From an uncultured bacterium (GTDB lineage Bacteria > Actinomycetota > Coriobacteriia > Coriobacteriales > Coriobacteriaceae): a stretch of 8,725 nt of DNA. Positions 1 to 5,978 of this stretch are shown piece by piece (positions within the stretch are counted from its first letter, which is position 1; every line of letters starts with the position of its first letter). A program made the position numbers and the translations under genes. Where the stretch lies: positions 1-8,725 of the forward strand of contig CAJMRR010000083.1 of NCBI GenBank assembly GCA_905215835.1, in the 5' to 3' direction. Below the pieces are notes generated by a model. The model searched no databases. It saw only the letters and a list, made by a program, of their open reading frames with translations, and had not been told where the DNA came from.

Positions 1-463
1 CAAAGTTCATCGAAGGACCGTCATCACCCATGGCCTTCTTCATGCGGCGGTTGAGCCACCAGCCGATCAGGAAGAAAATCGCCATGGGAAGGATGAGCGT
101 AAGCAGGTAGTAGGTCATCAAACCCGAGTTTTTATCGGGAACGACCGACTCCAGCGAAGCGCCAGACTCAAGCACGCGATCGGTAAAGCCCGCATCGTTC
201 GGCACACCGGTCGTCTTATAGGCGATGTTCTCGTCCTCGCCCTTCTTGGTGTAATAAATCGAGTAATCGTCCGTGTTGTACTCGACCTTGTCGACACTCT
301 TCTTATCGAGCGCTTTGACAAACGTCGAGTAATCGGTCTTCGTAATCTGCTGCGTGTGACCGATGTTGGGGAACAGAACGGTCGAGAGCACGAGGTAGAC
401 GACGAAGGCGATGAGCACGTAGAGGATCATATTCCGTCTACGCTTGTTGTCATCCATCTCCAT
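1..463 (-). CDS. ftsH: ATP-dependent zinc metalloprotease FtsH, N-terminal part (partial)
   Basis: FtsH is a membrane-anchored AAA+ zinc protease that degrades unstable membrane and cytosolic proteins. Only the N-terminal ~154 residues are here; the AAA and protease domains lie beyond the left edge. What is visible is the typical FtsH head: a short basic cytoplasmic start (MEMDDNKRRRN), a first membrane segment (MILYVLIAFVVYLVLSTVLF), an extracytoplasmic domain of about 90 residues containing the family-like DYSTFVKAL stretch, a second membrane segment (LLTLILPMAIFFLIGWWL), then a basic RRMKKAMG stretch leading to the AAA domain. Three in-frame ATGs cluster at 478, 463 and 457. I chose 463 because GGAG lies 9 bases upstream of it; 478 has no visible ribosome binding site. 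It is divergent from the cobO-like gene. The identification rests on architecture, since no catalytic motif is in the window. Confidence 0.88.
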   Translation of the reverse strand, partial: MEMDDNKRRRNMILYVLIAFVVYLVLSTVLFPNIGHTQQITKTDYSTFVKALDKKSVDKVEYNTDDYSIYYTKKGEDENIAYKTTGVPNDAGFTDRVLESGASLESVVPDKNSGLMTYYLLTLILPMAIFFLIGWWLNRRMKKAMGDDGPSMNF

Positions 464-555
464 CTGCTTGAACTCCATCTACTGGGGTTAATAATGCTTT
501 CTAGAATACCCAACCCGGACGGCGATAAACCGACGCCGGGCACGAAAAGACAGAG
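464..555. promoter_or_regulatory. Divergent promoter region between ftsH and the cobO-like gene
   Basis: This is a short divergent gap and must carry the start signals for both neighbours. It holds an AT-rich island at about 488-508 in otherwise GC-rich sequence. On the plus strand TAGAAT (502-507) resembles a -10 box about 50 bases before the cobO-like ATG, but no convincing -35 is found at the right spacing. On the minus strand TATTAA within the same island could serve ftsH, again without a good -35. The assignment is positional. Confidence 0.3.
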
Positions 556-1041
556 ATGGCATCACTGGAAGTCGGCAAGGTTCAAATCTATGCGGGCGAC
601 GGCAAGGGCAAGACGACGGCTGCGCTGGGGCCCGCGCTGCGTGCCACGGGCTATTGACTTAACGTGCTCATGCTTCAGTTTGCCAAGAAGCTGCACTGCG
701 CCGAACATGATGCAGCACCTCGTTTAGGGCTACGCATCGTACAAGCCGCCCGCGACACACCCGAGGCTTGCGCCGCGCAGATCATGGAGCTCGCATGCGA
801 GCAGATATCACAGGTCGACGTTCTGATTTTGGATGAACTCGGCGAGGCCATGCGCCGCGGCTTCGTGACGCGCGAGGATGTCGAAGCGCTGATCGCGATA
901 AAGCCCGCCACCACGGAGCTCGTGCTCACCGGCCGGGGCCTGCTGCCCCTCGCGAACCTCGCCTACCTTGTCACCGAAATGCGCCCCATCAAACACTACT
1001 TCGACGAAGGACTCCTAGCCCGCCAAGGCATCGAATACTAG
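556..1041 (+). pseudogene. cobO: Corrinoid adenosyltransferase (CobO/BtuR type), interrupted by in-frame TGA
   Basis: CobO/BtuR transfers the adenosyl group of ATP to reduced cobalt in cobalamin or cobyrinic acid a,c-diamide. Reading from ATG 556, the sequence begins MASLEVGKVQIYAGDGKGKTT, with a Walker A P-loop (GDGKGKTTAALG). It reaches codon 34, TGA at 655-657, inside the conserved stretch after the P-loop (ALRATGY-stop-LNVLMLQFAKK). The same frame then runs uninterrupted to TAG at 1039-1041, with family hallmarks: VLILDEL (Walker B-like), TGRG, and the C-terminal VTEMRPIKHYFDEGLLARQGIEY-type ending. With the stop read through it would be 161 residues, a little shorter than E. coli BtuR (196). 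The expected residue at the stop is glycine, so a single GGA-to-TGA change would explain it. A GTG at 664 could restart translation but has no ribosome binding site and would lack the P-loop. The nearby Pro in ALGPALRA, where Leu is usual, may be a second sign of decay. A sequencing error cannot be excluded. Confidence 0.82.
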
Positions 1042-1066
1042 CCATTGGGGACGTCCCGAATGGCTA
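1039..1066. terminator. Near-perfect palindrome spanning both convergent stop codons
   Basis: A 28-base inverted repeat with outer arms TAGCCATT/AATGGCTA and inner arms GGGAC/GTCCC has only one mismatched pair (G against G). It begins with the TAG stop of the cobO-like gene and ends with the TAG stop of the MATE gene read on the other strand. As RNA it folds into a long hairpin in either direction, as expected of a bidirectional terminator. Neither side has a run of Ts, so it is not a canonical intrinsic terminator and could instead be a dispersed REP-like palindrome. Confidence 0.5.
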
Positions 1067-2413
1067 GGCGGTGGCGCGGCCGAGCCAGTTGCCGCTGTGG
1101 TGGTAGATGGTGAACATCGTGGCCGTGATAAGCCAGGTTACGGGGTAAACCAACAGCAGGTGCTCAAGAGACGGATCAAACGGCATAATCGCAAACACCC
1201 AGATCACCCTCAAGACAACGGTGCCAAAGATGGTGAGCATCATAGGCTGCAAGCTCACGCCAGCGCCGCGAATAGAGCCCGACGCGTTCTCGATAATCGA
1301 GAAGATCGCGTAGAACGGCGCAATGAAATGAAGAATCGTCGTGGTGTACGCCGAAATCGAAGCATCGTCGACAAACAAACGCGACAGCGGGCCCGAGAAC
1401 ACCAGGAGCACGGCAGACAGGCCACCAATGAGCATAAACGAAAGCACAAGCGACGTATGGTAACCCTTGCGCATGCGCTCGTAGTTGCGCGCGCCAAAGT
1501 TCTGCGCCGAGAACGTAGTGATCGATACGCCGAGCGCCTCGGTCACCATCCAGATAATGCCATCTAAGCGGCCCGAAAGACCCCACGCCGTGGTGACATC
1601 GGCACCAAACGAGTTGACCGACACCTGAATCAAAACGTTGGAAATCGAATACGCAGCAGACTGAAAGCCAAGCGGCAGACCACACGAGATCATGCTCTTA
1701 CAAATGCCAGGATCAATGCCGAGTTTGGACAGCGAAAGCCGCCACGCACCCGGTGCGTGCATCATGCGAATCACGATCATCGTGGCGTTGGAGCAAATGG
1801 TCAGCGCCACCGCGATGCCGCAGCCCAGCGCCTCCATATGAAGCACGGCAACAAAGATGACATCCAGCACCGCATTAACAAGGCAGCCGGAAGCGATGAT
1901 CACAGCAGGCCCGCGCGTGTCGCCCACGGCGCGTAGCAGTGCCGTTCCCATATTGAGCAGCAGCGCCGCAACCATGGCGGCAAAATAGCAACGAGCATAG
2001 GCCACGCCCTCGGCCAAAAGTTCATGCGGAGTGTTCATAAGTACCAGCATGGGCTCAACGAACACTATGCCAAGAATCGAGAAAACGATACCGCCCACCA
2101 GCGCGAGCGTCATGGCCGTATGGACCGAACGGCTCAGTCGCTCATCATCGTGCTGACCAAAATACTGACCGGTAATGACCGCGCAGCCGGCGCCGACGCC
2201 AACGCAAAAGCCAATGCAGAGCTCGGTGAGCACCATCGTAGCTTGAATGCCACCTAGCGCGAGCTTGCCGCCAAACTGACCGACGATATAGGTACCGATA
2301 AGCGTGTAGGCCTGCTGAAAAAACGAACTAAAAAAGATGGGAACGCACAGCGACAGCAATTGCTGCCAAATGACTCCTTGCGTTACATCGATAGCCGTAG
2401 ATTTCTTAGCCAC
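1064..2413 (-). CDS. MATE family multidrug/cation efflux transporter
   Basis: Integral membrane antiporter of the MATE family, which exports drugs or metabolites in exchange for Na+ or H+. The protein is about 449 residues, normal for the family, and is made of repeated hydrophobic segments consistent with 12 transmembrane helices in two halves. Family-like features include the N-terminal PIFFSSFFQQAYTLIGTYIVGQFGG, GVGAGCAVITGQYFGQHDDERLSRSVHTA after the second helix, and the matching second-half segment PLGFQSAAYSISNVLIQVSVNSFG followed by FSAQNFGARNYERMRKG. The substrate cannot be read from sequence. The frame is open upstream to a TTG at 2446, but I place the start at GTG 2413 (VAKKSTAIDV), where GGGGAGGG lies 3-4 bases upstream; this spacing is short. 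It ends head-on against the cobO-like gene. It is the last of the minus-strand genes here and is probably transcribed on its own, as 125 bases separate it from the methyltransferase gene. Confidence 0.9.
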   Translation of the reverse strand: MAKKSTAIDVTQGVIWQQLLSLCVPIFFSSFFQQAYTLIGTYIVGQFGGKLALGGIQATMVLTELCIGFCVGVGAGCAVITGQYFGQHDDERLSRSVHTAMTLALVGGIVFSILGIVFVEPMLVLMNTPHELLAEGVAYARCYFAAMVAALLLNMGTALLRAVGDTRGPAVIIASGCLVNAVLDVIFVAVLHMEALGCGIAVALTICSNATMIVIRMMHAPGAWRLSLSKLGIDPGICKSMISCGLPLGFQSAAYSISNVLIQVSVNSFGADVTTAWGLSGRLDGIIWMVTEALGVSITTFSAQNFGARNYERMRKGYHTSLVLSFMLIGGLSAVLLVFSGPLSRLFVDDASISAYTTTILHFIAPFYAIFSIIENASGSIRGAGVSLQPMMLTIFGTVVLRVIWVFAIMPFDPSLEHLLLVYPVTWLITATMFTIYHHSGNWLGRATA

Positions 2414-2538
2414 ACGCCCTCCCCACACGCATACGTCAATCAGCAAAACAGCAATTTAAAACCAAAGCCAAAACCAGCTTAGCACCGACTGGCGGCGACC
2501 GAAACACCCCGAATTAGAGCACGGTGCGGAATAACTGC
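2414..2538. other. Intergenic region between the methyltransferase and MATE genes
   Basis: It contains the ribosome binding site of the MATE gene and an AT-rich patch (about 2447-2475) likely to include its promoter. I could not fix a -35/-10 pair with normal spacing. I see no clear terminator hairpin for the methyltransferase gene; the only complementary arms (GCACCG/CGGTGC) are about 40 bases apart. No small gene is evident. Confidence 0.4.
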
Positions 2539-3453
2539 CTAGTGATACAAACCCGGCTGGTAGTGATACTCATTGCTCACGTGCGGGCATAGCTGCCAAA
2601 AGGCGACGGCGCTCGCCGCGGCCACGTTGAGCGAATCGACCCCGTGCGCCATCGGAATACGCACCGCGTGGTCACAGCCGGCAATGGTCTTGGCGCCCAA
2701 GCCGGCACCCTCGGTGCCCATAAAAATCGCCAAGCGATCAATCTTCTGCAGCACAGGATCATCAAGCGAAACAGAGTCGTCCGTCAACGCCATAGCGGCA
2801 CACGAAAAACCGGCATCGTGCAACGCGCTCAGACCATCATGCGGCCACACACGAGCCTCGCTGCCAATGCGCGTCCACGGCACCTGAAACACGGTGCCCA
2901 TGCTCACGCGGGCCGAGCGACGGTACAGCGGGTCGCAGCACGTCGGGCTGACCAAAATACCGTCAACGTTCAATGCGGCAGCAGAGCGGAAAATCGCGCC
3001 AACATTGGTGTGGTCGACAATACCCTCGAGCACGCACACGCGCACCGGACGCTCCCCCGCCGCCTCGACGACGCCACCCAAGAACTCATCAACCGGAATC
3101 TGACGCGGGCGACGAAACACCGCAAGCGCACCGCGCGTCACGTTAAAGCCCGTCAACTGCTCCATGAGCTCCATGGAGGCGACGAACACAGGAACAGGAC
3201 CCGCGCCCTCGCGCACGACTAGGCGCTCAAACAGCGGCATCATCTGGTCGAGCCAGCGTTCGCCCAAAAGAAAGCTCACCGGCTCGTATCCGGCACGCAC
3301 CGCGCGCTCAATAACCTTGGCACTCTCGGCGATAAAGATGCCCATTTGCGGCTCTAGCACGCAGCGCAGCTCACGCTCGGTCAGTCGCACGTAGGCATCG
3401 AGCCGCTCGTCCTCGAGCGAATCAATTCGCAGAACCTCAACGGCATCAGTCAT
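2539..3453 (-). CDS. TrmH/SpoU family RNA 2'-O-methyltransferase
   Basis: SAM-dependent SPOUT-class enzyme that methylates ribose 2'-OH in rRNA or tRNA. The protein is 304 residues from ATG 3453. All three SpoU motifs are present: motif 1 around residues 150-163 (NVGAIFRSAAALNV, with the catalytic-type Asn and Arg), motif 2 at 244-252 (FMGTEGAGL) and motif 3 at 266-282 (IPMAHGVDSLNVAAASA), which form the trefoil knot that binds SAM. About 130 residues precede the catalytic domain, as in 23S rRNA-type members with a substrate-binding domain; the exact target cannot be told. A further in-frame ATG exists at 3486 but has no ribosome binding site and would add a Cys-rich stretch unlike the family. 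ATG 3453 has only a weak GCAGG five bases upstream, so the start is moderately certain. It follows folA on the same strand after 109 bases with a hairpin between. Confidence 0.9.
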   Translation of the reverse strand: MTDAVEVLRIDSLEDERLDAYVRLTERELRCVLEPQMGIFIAESAKVIERAVRAGYEPVSFLLGERWLDQMMPLFERLVVREGAGPVPVFVASMELMEQLTGFNVTRGALAVFRRPRQIPVDEFLGGVVEAAGERPVRVCVLEGIVDHTNVGAIFRSAAALNVDGILVSPTCCDPLYRRSARVSMGTVFQVPWTRIGSEARVWPHDGLSALHDAGFSCAAMALTDDSVSLDDPVLQKIDRLAIFMGTEGAGLGAKTIAGCDHAVRIPMAHGVDSLNVAAASAVAFWQLCPHVSNEYHYQPGLYH

Positions 3454-3499
3454 AGCAGCCTGCCCGCACCCTTCTTTACAGCACATCTATACCAAACGA

Positions 3500-3518
3500 G
3501 GCGACGCTAAGCGCCGCC
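3500..3518 (-). terminator. Candidate terminator downstream of folA
   Basis: Read on the minus strand this is GGCGGCGC-TTA-GCGTCGCC, an 8-bp stem (one G-U pair in RNA) with a three-base loop, beginning 45 bases after the folA stop. It is followed by TCGTTTGG, only a weak U-rich stretch. It sits upstream of the methyltransferase start, so it would separate thyA-folA from the next gene. Confidence 0.4.
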
Positions 3519-3562
3519 CCATACATTCAATCAATCCGATAATACCGTTCACGCCAGGCGAT

Positions 3563-4081
3563 TTACGCCTCAACGCGACGATACGTCACGAACTCATAAT
3601 CGACACCCTCGTCGCCCTCGCCCGAGGCAATCGTGGCAACACCGCCACGCCACGCAATCTCCCATGCGGGATCGGCGTCCAAATCGGGAAAGTACGTGTC
3701 CACGGCATGAGTGCAATGGTTGTGCGTGACCTCGGCCTCGACGCAATACGGCAAAAACTGCCGATAGACATCGCCGCCACCAATCACCCAGGCAACGGGC
3801 TCATCGGCAACCGCGGCGAGCGCCTCGTCGATGCTATGGACCACGTCGACGCCCTGGGGCGCAAAATCCTCGTCACGCGTGAGCACGATATTGCGACGAT
3901 TCTTGAGCGGACGCCCACCGGGAAAACTCAACAGGGTCTTGCGCCCCATAATAACCGGGCAACCTTTGGTGCACGCCACAAAATGGCGCATGTCGGCGCG
4001 ATTGGACACCACCATGTCGCCCTCGCACCCAATGCCCCAATCCTCACACACGGCGACGATAGCAGATAGCTTACACGTCAT
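3563..4081 (-). CDS. folA: Dihydrofolate reductase
   Basis: Reduces dihydrofolate to tetrahydrofolate with NADPH, restoring the folate oxidised by ThyA. The protein is 172 residues, normal for bacterial DHFR. Visible family features: SAIVAVCEDWGIG at the N-terminus, active-site acid Asp30 (RADMRHF, matching E. coli Asp27), VIMGRKT at 43-49 (NADPH binding), SFPGGRPLKNRRNIVLT at 52-68, and WVIGGGDVYRQFLP at 98-111. The Met20-loop segment is unusual: where E. coli has Met-Pro-Trp before Asp27, this protein has Met-Val-Val (residues 23-25), so the otherwise common Trp is missing. GTGs at 4090 and 4087 are possible earlier starts, but ATG 4081 has AGGTGG five bases upstream, which overlaps the thyA stop codon. 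That arrangement implies translational coupling to thyA. Confidence 0.95.
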   Translation of the reverse strand: MTCKLSAIVAVCEDWGIGCEGDMVVSNRADMRHFVACTKGCPVIMGRKTLLSFPGGRPLKNRRNIVLTRDEDFAPQGVDVVHSIDEALAAVADEPVAWVIGGGDVYRQFLPYCVEAEVTHNHCTHAVDTYFPDLDADPAWEIAWRGGVATIASGEGDEGVDYEFVTYRRVEA

Positions 4082-4090
4082 GAGCACCAC

Positions 4091-4939
4091 CTACACCGCA
4101 ATGGGAATGTTCTTGACCTGCGGGCCGTGCTCATAGCCCTCCACAATCAGGTCGTCGGTCGTAAACGCATAGAAATCGTGCACGTCGGGGTTAAGCGTTA
4201 CCTTAGGCGCCGCAAACTGCGGACGCTCGATAAGTTCGCGGACAATATCGACATGACGGTCGTAGATATGGGCGTCGGCGATCACATGCAGCAGCTCGCC
4301 GGGAATCATATCGATCGACTGCGCAACCATCATCAGCAAGATGGCGTACTGACACACATTCCAGTTGTTCGCGGCCAAAATGTCCTGGCTGCGCTGGTTG
4401 AGAATCATGTTGAGCGTCGGCTTGTCGTCCTGCGGGCGCTGCGTGACGTTATAGGTCACGCTGTACGCGCACGGATACAGGTGCATCTCGGACAGGTCGC
4501 TAAACACATACGTGTTGGTCATGATGCGGCGACTGTACGGTGTGTGCTTAAGATCGTACAGCACTCGGTCCATCTGGTCGAAATCGCCCTCGGCATAATG
4601 GCTCTTCTGGCCAATCTGGTACCCGTAGGCCTTGCCGATGGAGCCGGTCTCGTCGGCCCACTCATCCCAAATATGGCTGTTGAGGTCATGGACGTTATTG
4701 GACTTCTTTTGATAGATCCACAAAATCTCGTCCATCGCAGACTTAAGCGCCGTGCGGCGCAGGGTGAGCGCAGGGAACTCCTCGCGCAGGTCGTAGCGCG
4801 CCGTAACGCCAAAGTTTTTAATGGTATAGGCAGGGGTGCCGTCCTCCCACACCGGACGGACCTTTTGGCCCTCGGTGGTGGTGCCATGGTCCAAGATATC
4901 GCGGCACATGGTTACAAACTGCTGATCAGCTTTGCTCAT
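4091..4939 (-). CDS. thyA: Thymidylate synthase ThyA
   Basis: Converts dUMP to dTMP using 5,10-methylene-tetrahydrofolate, which becomes dihydrofolate. The protein is 282 residues (E. coli 264). It shows WIYQKKSNNVHDLNSHIWDEWA (residues 74-95), the catalytic Cys157 in HLYPCAYS, the dUMP phosphate-binding QRSQD at 182-186, an Asn at 194 in NNWNVCQYA, DAHIYDRHV at 222-230 (His224 and Tyr226 contact the deoxyribose), and the C-terminal NIPIAV that closes the active site. Wording such as LYPCAYS and ANNWNV matches the longer ThyA type common in Clostridia rather than the E. coli type. The start is ATG 4939, preceded by AGGAGG four bases upstream; an upstream open stretch to 5065 is not protein-like. 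It lies immediately upstream of folA with a 9-base gap. Confidence 0.96.
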   Translation of the reverse strand: MSKADQQFVTMCRDILDHGTTTEGQKVRPVWEDGTPAYTIKNFGVTARYDLREEFPALTLRRTALKSAMDEILWIYQKKSNNVHDLNSHIWDEWADETGSIGKAYGYQIGQKSHYAEGDFDQMDRVLYDLKHTPYSRRIMTNTYVFSDLSEMHLYPCAYSVTYNVTQRPQDDKPTLNMILNQRSQDILAANNWNVCQYAILLMMVAQSIDMIPGELLHVIADAHIYDRHVDIVRELIERPQFAAPKVTLNPDVHDFYAFTTDDLIVEGYEHGPQVKNIPIAV

Positions 4940-4973
4940 TGACCCTCCTGTCAGTCGCCTATAAGCGAGATTT

Positions 4974-5001
4974 ATTGTAGCCCAGGCGCGCGAGTGTCGA
5001 A
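4974..5001 (-). promoter_or_regulatory. Predicted sigma-70-type promoter of thyA-folA
   Basis: On the minus strand, -35 TTCGAC (4996-5001) and -10 TACAAT (4974-4979) are separated by 16 bases. The -10 differs from TATAAT at one position. Transcription would start about 25-30 bases before the thyA ATG, leaving room for its strong AGGAGG. Confidence 0.6.
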
Positions 5002-5010
5002 TTGGACACT
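4993..5010. promoter_or_regulatory. Palindrome over the thyA -35 box (operator-like)
   Basis: The 18-base sequence AGTGTCGAATTGGACACT is a palindrome except for one mismatched pair flanking the central AATT. It covers the whole predicted -35 element of the thyA promoter, a position where a bound dimeric repressor would block RNA polymerase. I do not recognise it as a known operator; it does not resemble the NrdR box. Confidence 0.45.
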
Positions 5011-5077
5011 TAGTCCGGCACACGCAATGCACGGCAGCGCGGCTCCGCATGCGGCAACGAGGCATCTTAGCCTTTTT

Positions 5078-5091
5078 CTGACATATGACAG
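5078..5091. promoter_or_regulatory. Operator-like box 1 upstream of the DUF134-NifX promoter
   Basis: CTGACATATGACAG is an imperfect version of the palindrome TGACATATGTCA that recurs perfectly at 5132-5143. It lies just upstream of the predicted -35 (5099). The two box centres are 53 bp apart, close to five helical turns, so proteins bound to both would face the same side of the DNA. Confidence 0.5.
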
Positions 5092-5098
5092 AAATGCC

Positions 5099-5126
5099 TT
5101 GCGCCCAACGACTAACGCGTTATCCT
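5099..5126 (+). promoter_or_regulatory. Predicted promoter of the DUF134-NifX gene
   Basis: -35 TTGCGC (5099-5104) and -10 TATCCT (5121-5126) are separated by 16 bases; both are moderate matches. Start of transcription would fall near 5133, inside operator-like box 2. The TTGACA at 5131-5136 looks like a perfect -35, but its -10 would overlap the start codon, so it is better explained as part of the palindrome. Confidence 0.45.
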
Positions 5127-5130
5127 ATTG

Positions 5131-5144
5131 TTGACATATGTCAG
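5131..5144. promoter_or_regulatory. Operator-like box 2 at the DUF134-NifX transcription start
   Basis: TTGACATATGTCAG contains the perfect 12-base palindrome TGACATATGTCA (5132-5143). It sits between the predicted -10 and the ribosome binding site, where a bound repressor would block initiation. The natural candidate to bind it is the helix-turn-helix domain encoded immediately downstream. Confidence 0.55.
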
Positions 5145-5157
5145 ATTTGGAGAGTGT

Positions 5158-5922
5158 ATGGCAGGAAGACGCGAAAAACTGCGCCGCGTTGGGATCATCC
5201 CCGAATATCGCGGCTTTACCCCCGATGGCCTTGCCAGCGGTGATGCCATCGACATGACTGTCGACGAGCTCGAGGTCCTGCGCCTATGCGACCTGGAAGG
5301 CCTCAATCAGGAGAAAGTCGCCCAGAGCATGGGCATTGCCCGCGCCACGGTGGCGGCAATCTGCAGCCGCGCGCATCGCAAGGTGGCAAACGCGTTGGTC
5401 AATGGACGGGCGATTGTCATCGAAGGCGGCAATATCGCATACTCCCCCATCACCACGACAACGGCCGCATGGCCAGCAAAGGAGGTCGACACCATGAGGG
5501 TGGCAACCACGTACGACAACGGCAACATCTTTATGCACTTTGGCCGCAGCGAGCAGTTCAAGATCTACGACATTCAGGACGGCAAGGTGCTCAACGAGCA
5601 GGTCGTGGGCACCGGCGGCACCGGTCACGGCGCCCTAGCGGGTCTGCTCGCCAACGGCGGCGTGGACGCGCTCATCTGCGGCGGTATCGGCGGTGGCGCC
5701 ATCAACGCGCTTGCACAAGCCGGCATCACGGTATACGCAGGTGCCCAGGGCAACTGCGACACTTGCGTCGAGGCACTTATCGCCGGCACGCTCGCACAGA
5801 ACGGCGAGGCCACCTGCGACTGCCATGGACATGATCACGAGCACATCCACGAGCATGGCGAGTCCTGCGGCTGCCACGGCCATCACGACCACGACGGACA
5901 TGAGGGCTGCAGCTGCCACTAG
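5158..5922 (+). CDS. DUF134 (UPF0251) DNA-binding domain fused to NifX/NifB-like cofactor domain
   Basis: The protein is 254 residues from ATG 5158, which has GGAG five bases upstream; a TTG at 5128 lies within the operator-promoter and is unlikely to be used. Residues 1-97 form a DUF134/UPF0251 domain (REKLRRVGIIPEYRGFTP, DELEVLRLCDLEGLNQEKVAQSMGIARATVAAICSRAHRKVANAL), with a sigma-region-4-like helix-turn-helix at about 47-80. Residues 98-112 are a Thr/Ala-rich linker. Residues 113 to about 213 match the dinitrogenase iron-molybdenum cofactor (NifX/NifB C-terminal) family: MRVATTYDNGNIFMHFGRSEQFKIYDI, GTGGTGHGALAGLL and a Gly-rich CGGIGGGAINAL, plus a CxxC at Cys200-Cys203. The tail (217-254) is very rich in His and Cys, with three CxCH motifs at 220, 237 and 251. 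Such proteins outside nif clusters are thought to bind metal or Fe-S clusters. A role as a metal- or redox-sensing autoregulator is inference. No nif genes are in the window. It is convergent with ffh. Confidence 0.9.
   Translation: MAGRREKLRRVGIIPEYRGFTPDGLASGDAIDMTVDELEVLRLCDLEGLNQEKVAQSMGIARATVAAICSRAHRKVANALVNGRAIVIEGGNIAYSPITTTTAAWPAKEVDTMRVATTYDNGNIFMHFGRSEQFKIYDIQDGKVLNEQVVGTGGTGHGALAGLLANGGVDALICGGIGGGAINALAQAGITVYAGAQGNCDTCVEALIAGTLAQNGEATCDCHGHDHEHIHEHGESCGCHGHHDHDGHEGCSCH
5478..5496 (+). promoter_or_regulatory. Internal Shine-Dalgarno and in-frame ATG at the domain boundary
   Basis: AAAGGAGGT (5478-5486) is fully complementary to the usual anti-Shine-Dalgarno and stands seven bases before ATG 5494-5496. 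That ATG is codon 113 of the DUF134-NifX gene, in frame, and is exactly the first residue expected of a stand-alone NifX-like protein (MRVATTYDNG). Initiation here would give a 142-residue protein with the cofactor domain and metal-binding tail but no DNA-binding domain. This site is stronger than the GGAG of the full-length start. Confidence 0.7.
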
Positions 5923-5978
5923 CGGCAAGCACCTCGACGTCAACACGCTTCCGCGCGTGCGACAACCTGCGAACAAAC

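Noticed and set aside
655..716. TGA in the cobO-like gene as a selenocysteine codon, with a hairpin GCTGCA/TGCAGC at 690-716
   Set aside because: The hairpin starts more than 30 bases after the TGA and has a 15-base loop, unlike bacterial SECIS elements. The position corresponds to a glycine, not a catalytic Cys, in the family.
356..727. A 123-codon plus-strand frame overlapping ftsH and the start of the cobO-like gene
   Set aside because: It covers the antisense of ftsH and a different frame of the cobO-like gene, whose own frame carries the P-loop; its product has no domain-like features.
4127..4942. A 271-codon open frame on the plus strand opposite thyA
   Set aside because: thyA is unmistakable on the other strand with catalytic Cys and a good ribosome binding site; the antisense frame has no ribosome binding site or recognisable domain.
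5131..5159. TTGACA as the -35 of the DUF134-NifX promoter
   Set aside because: A -10 at normal spacing would overlap the ATG, leaving no room for the ribosome binding site; the hexamer is better read as half of the TGACATATGTCA palindrome.
5944..5959. Small hairpin CACGC/GCGTG after the DUF134-NifX stop as a terminator
   Set aside because: The stem is only five base pairs with no T run; the 16-bp hairpin just downstream is a far better candidate.
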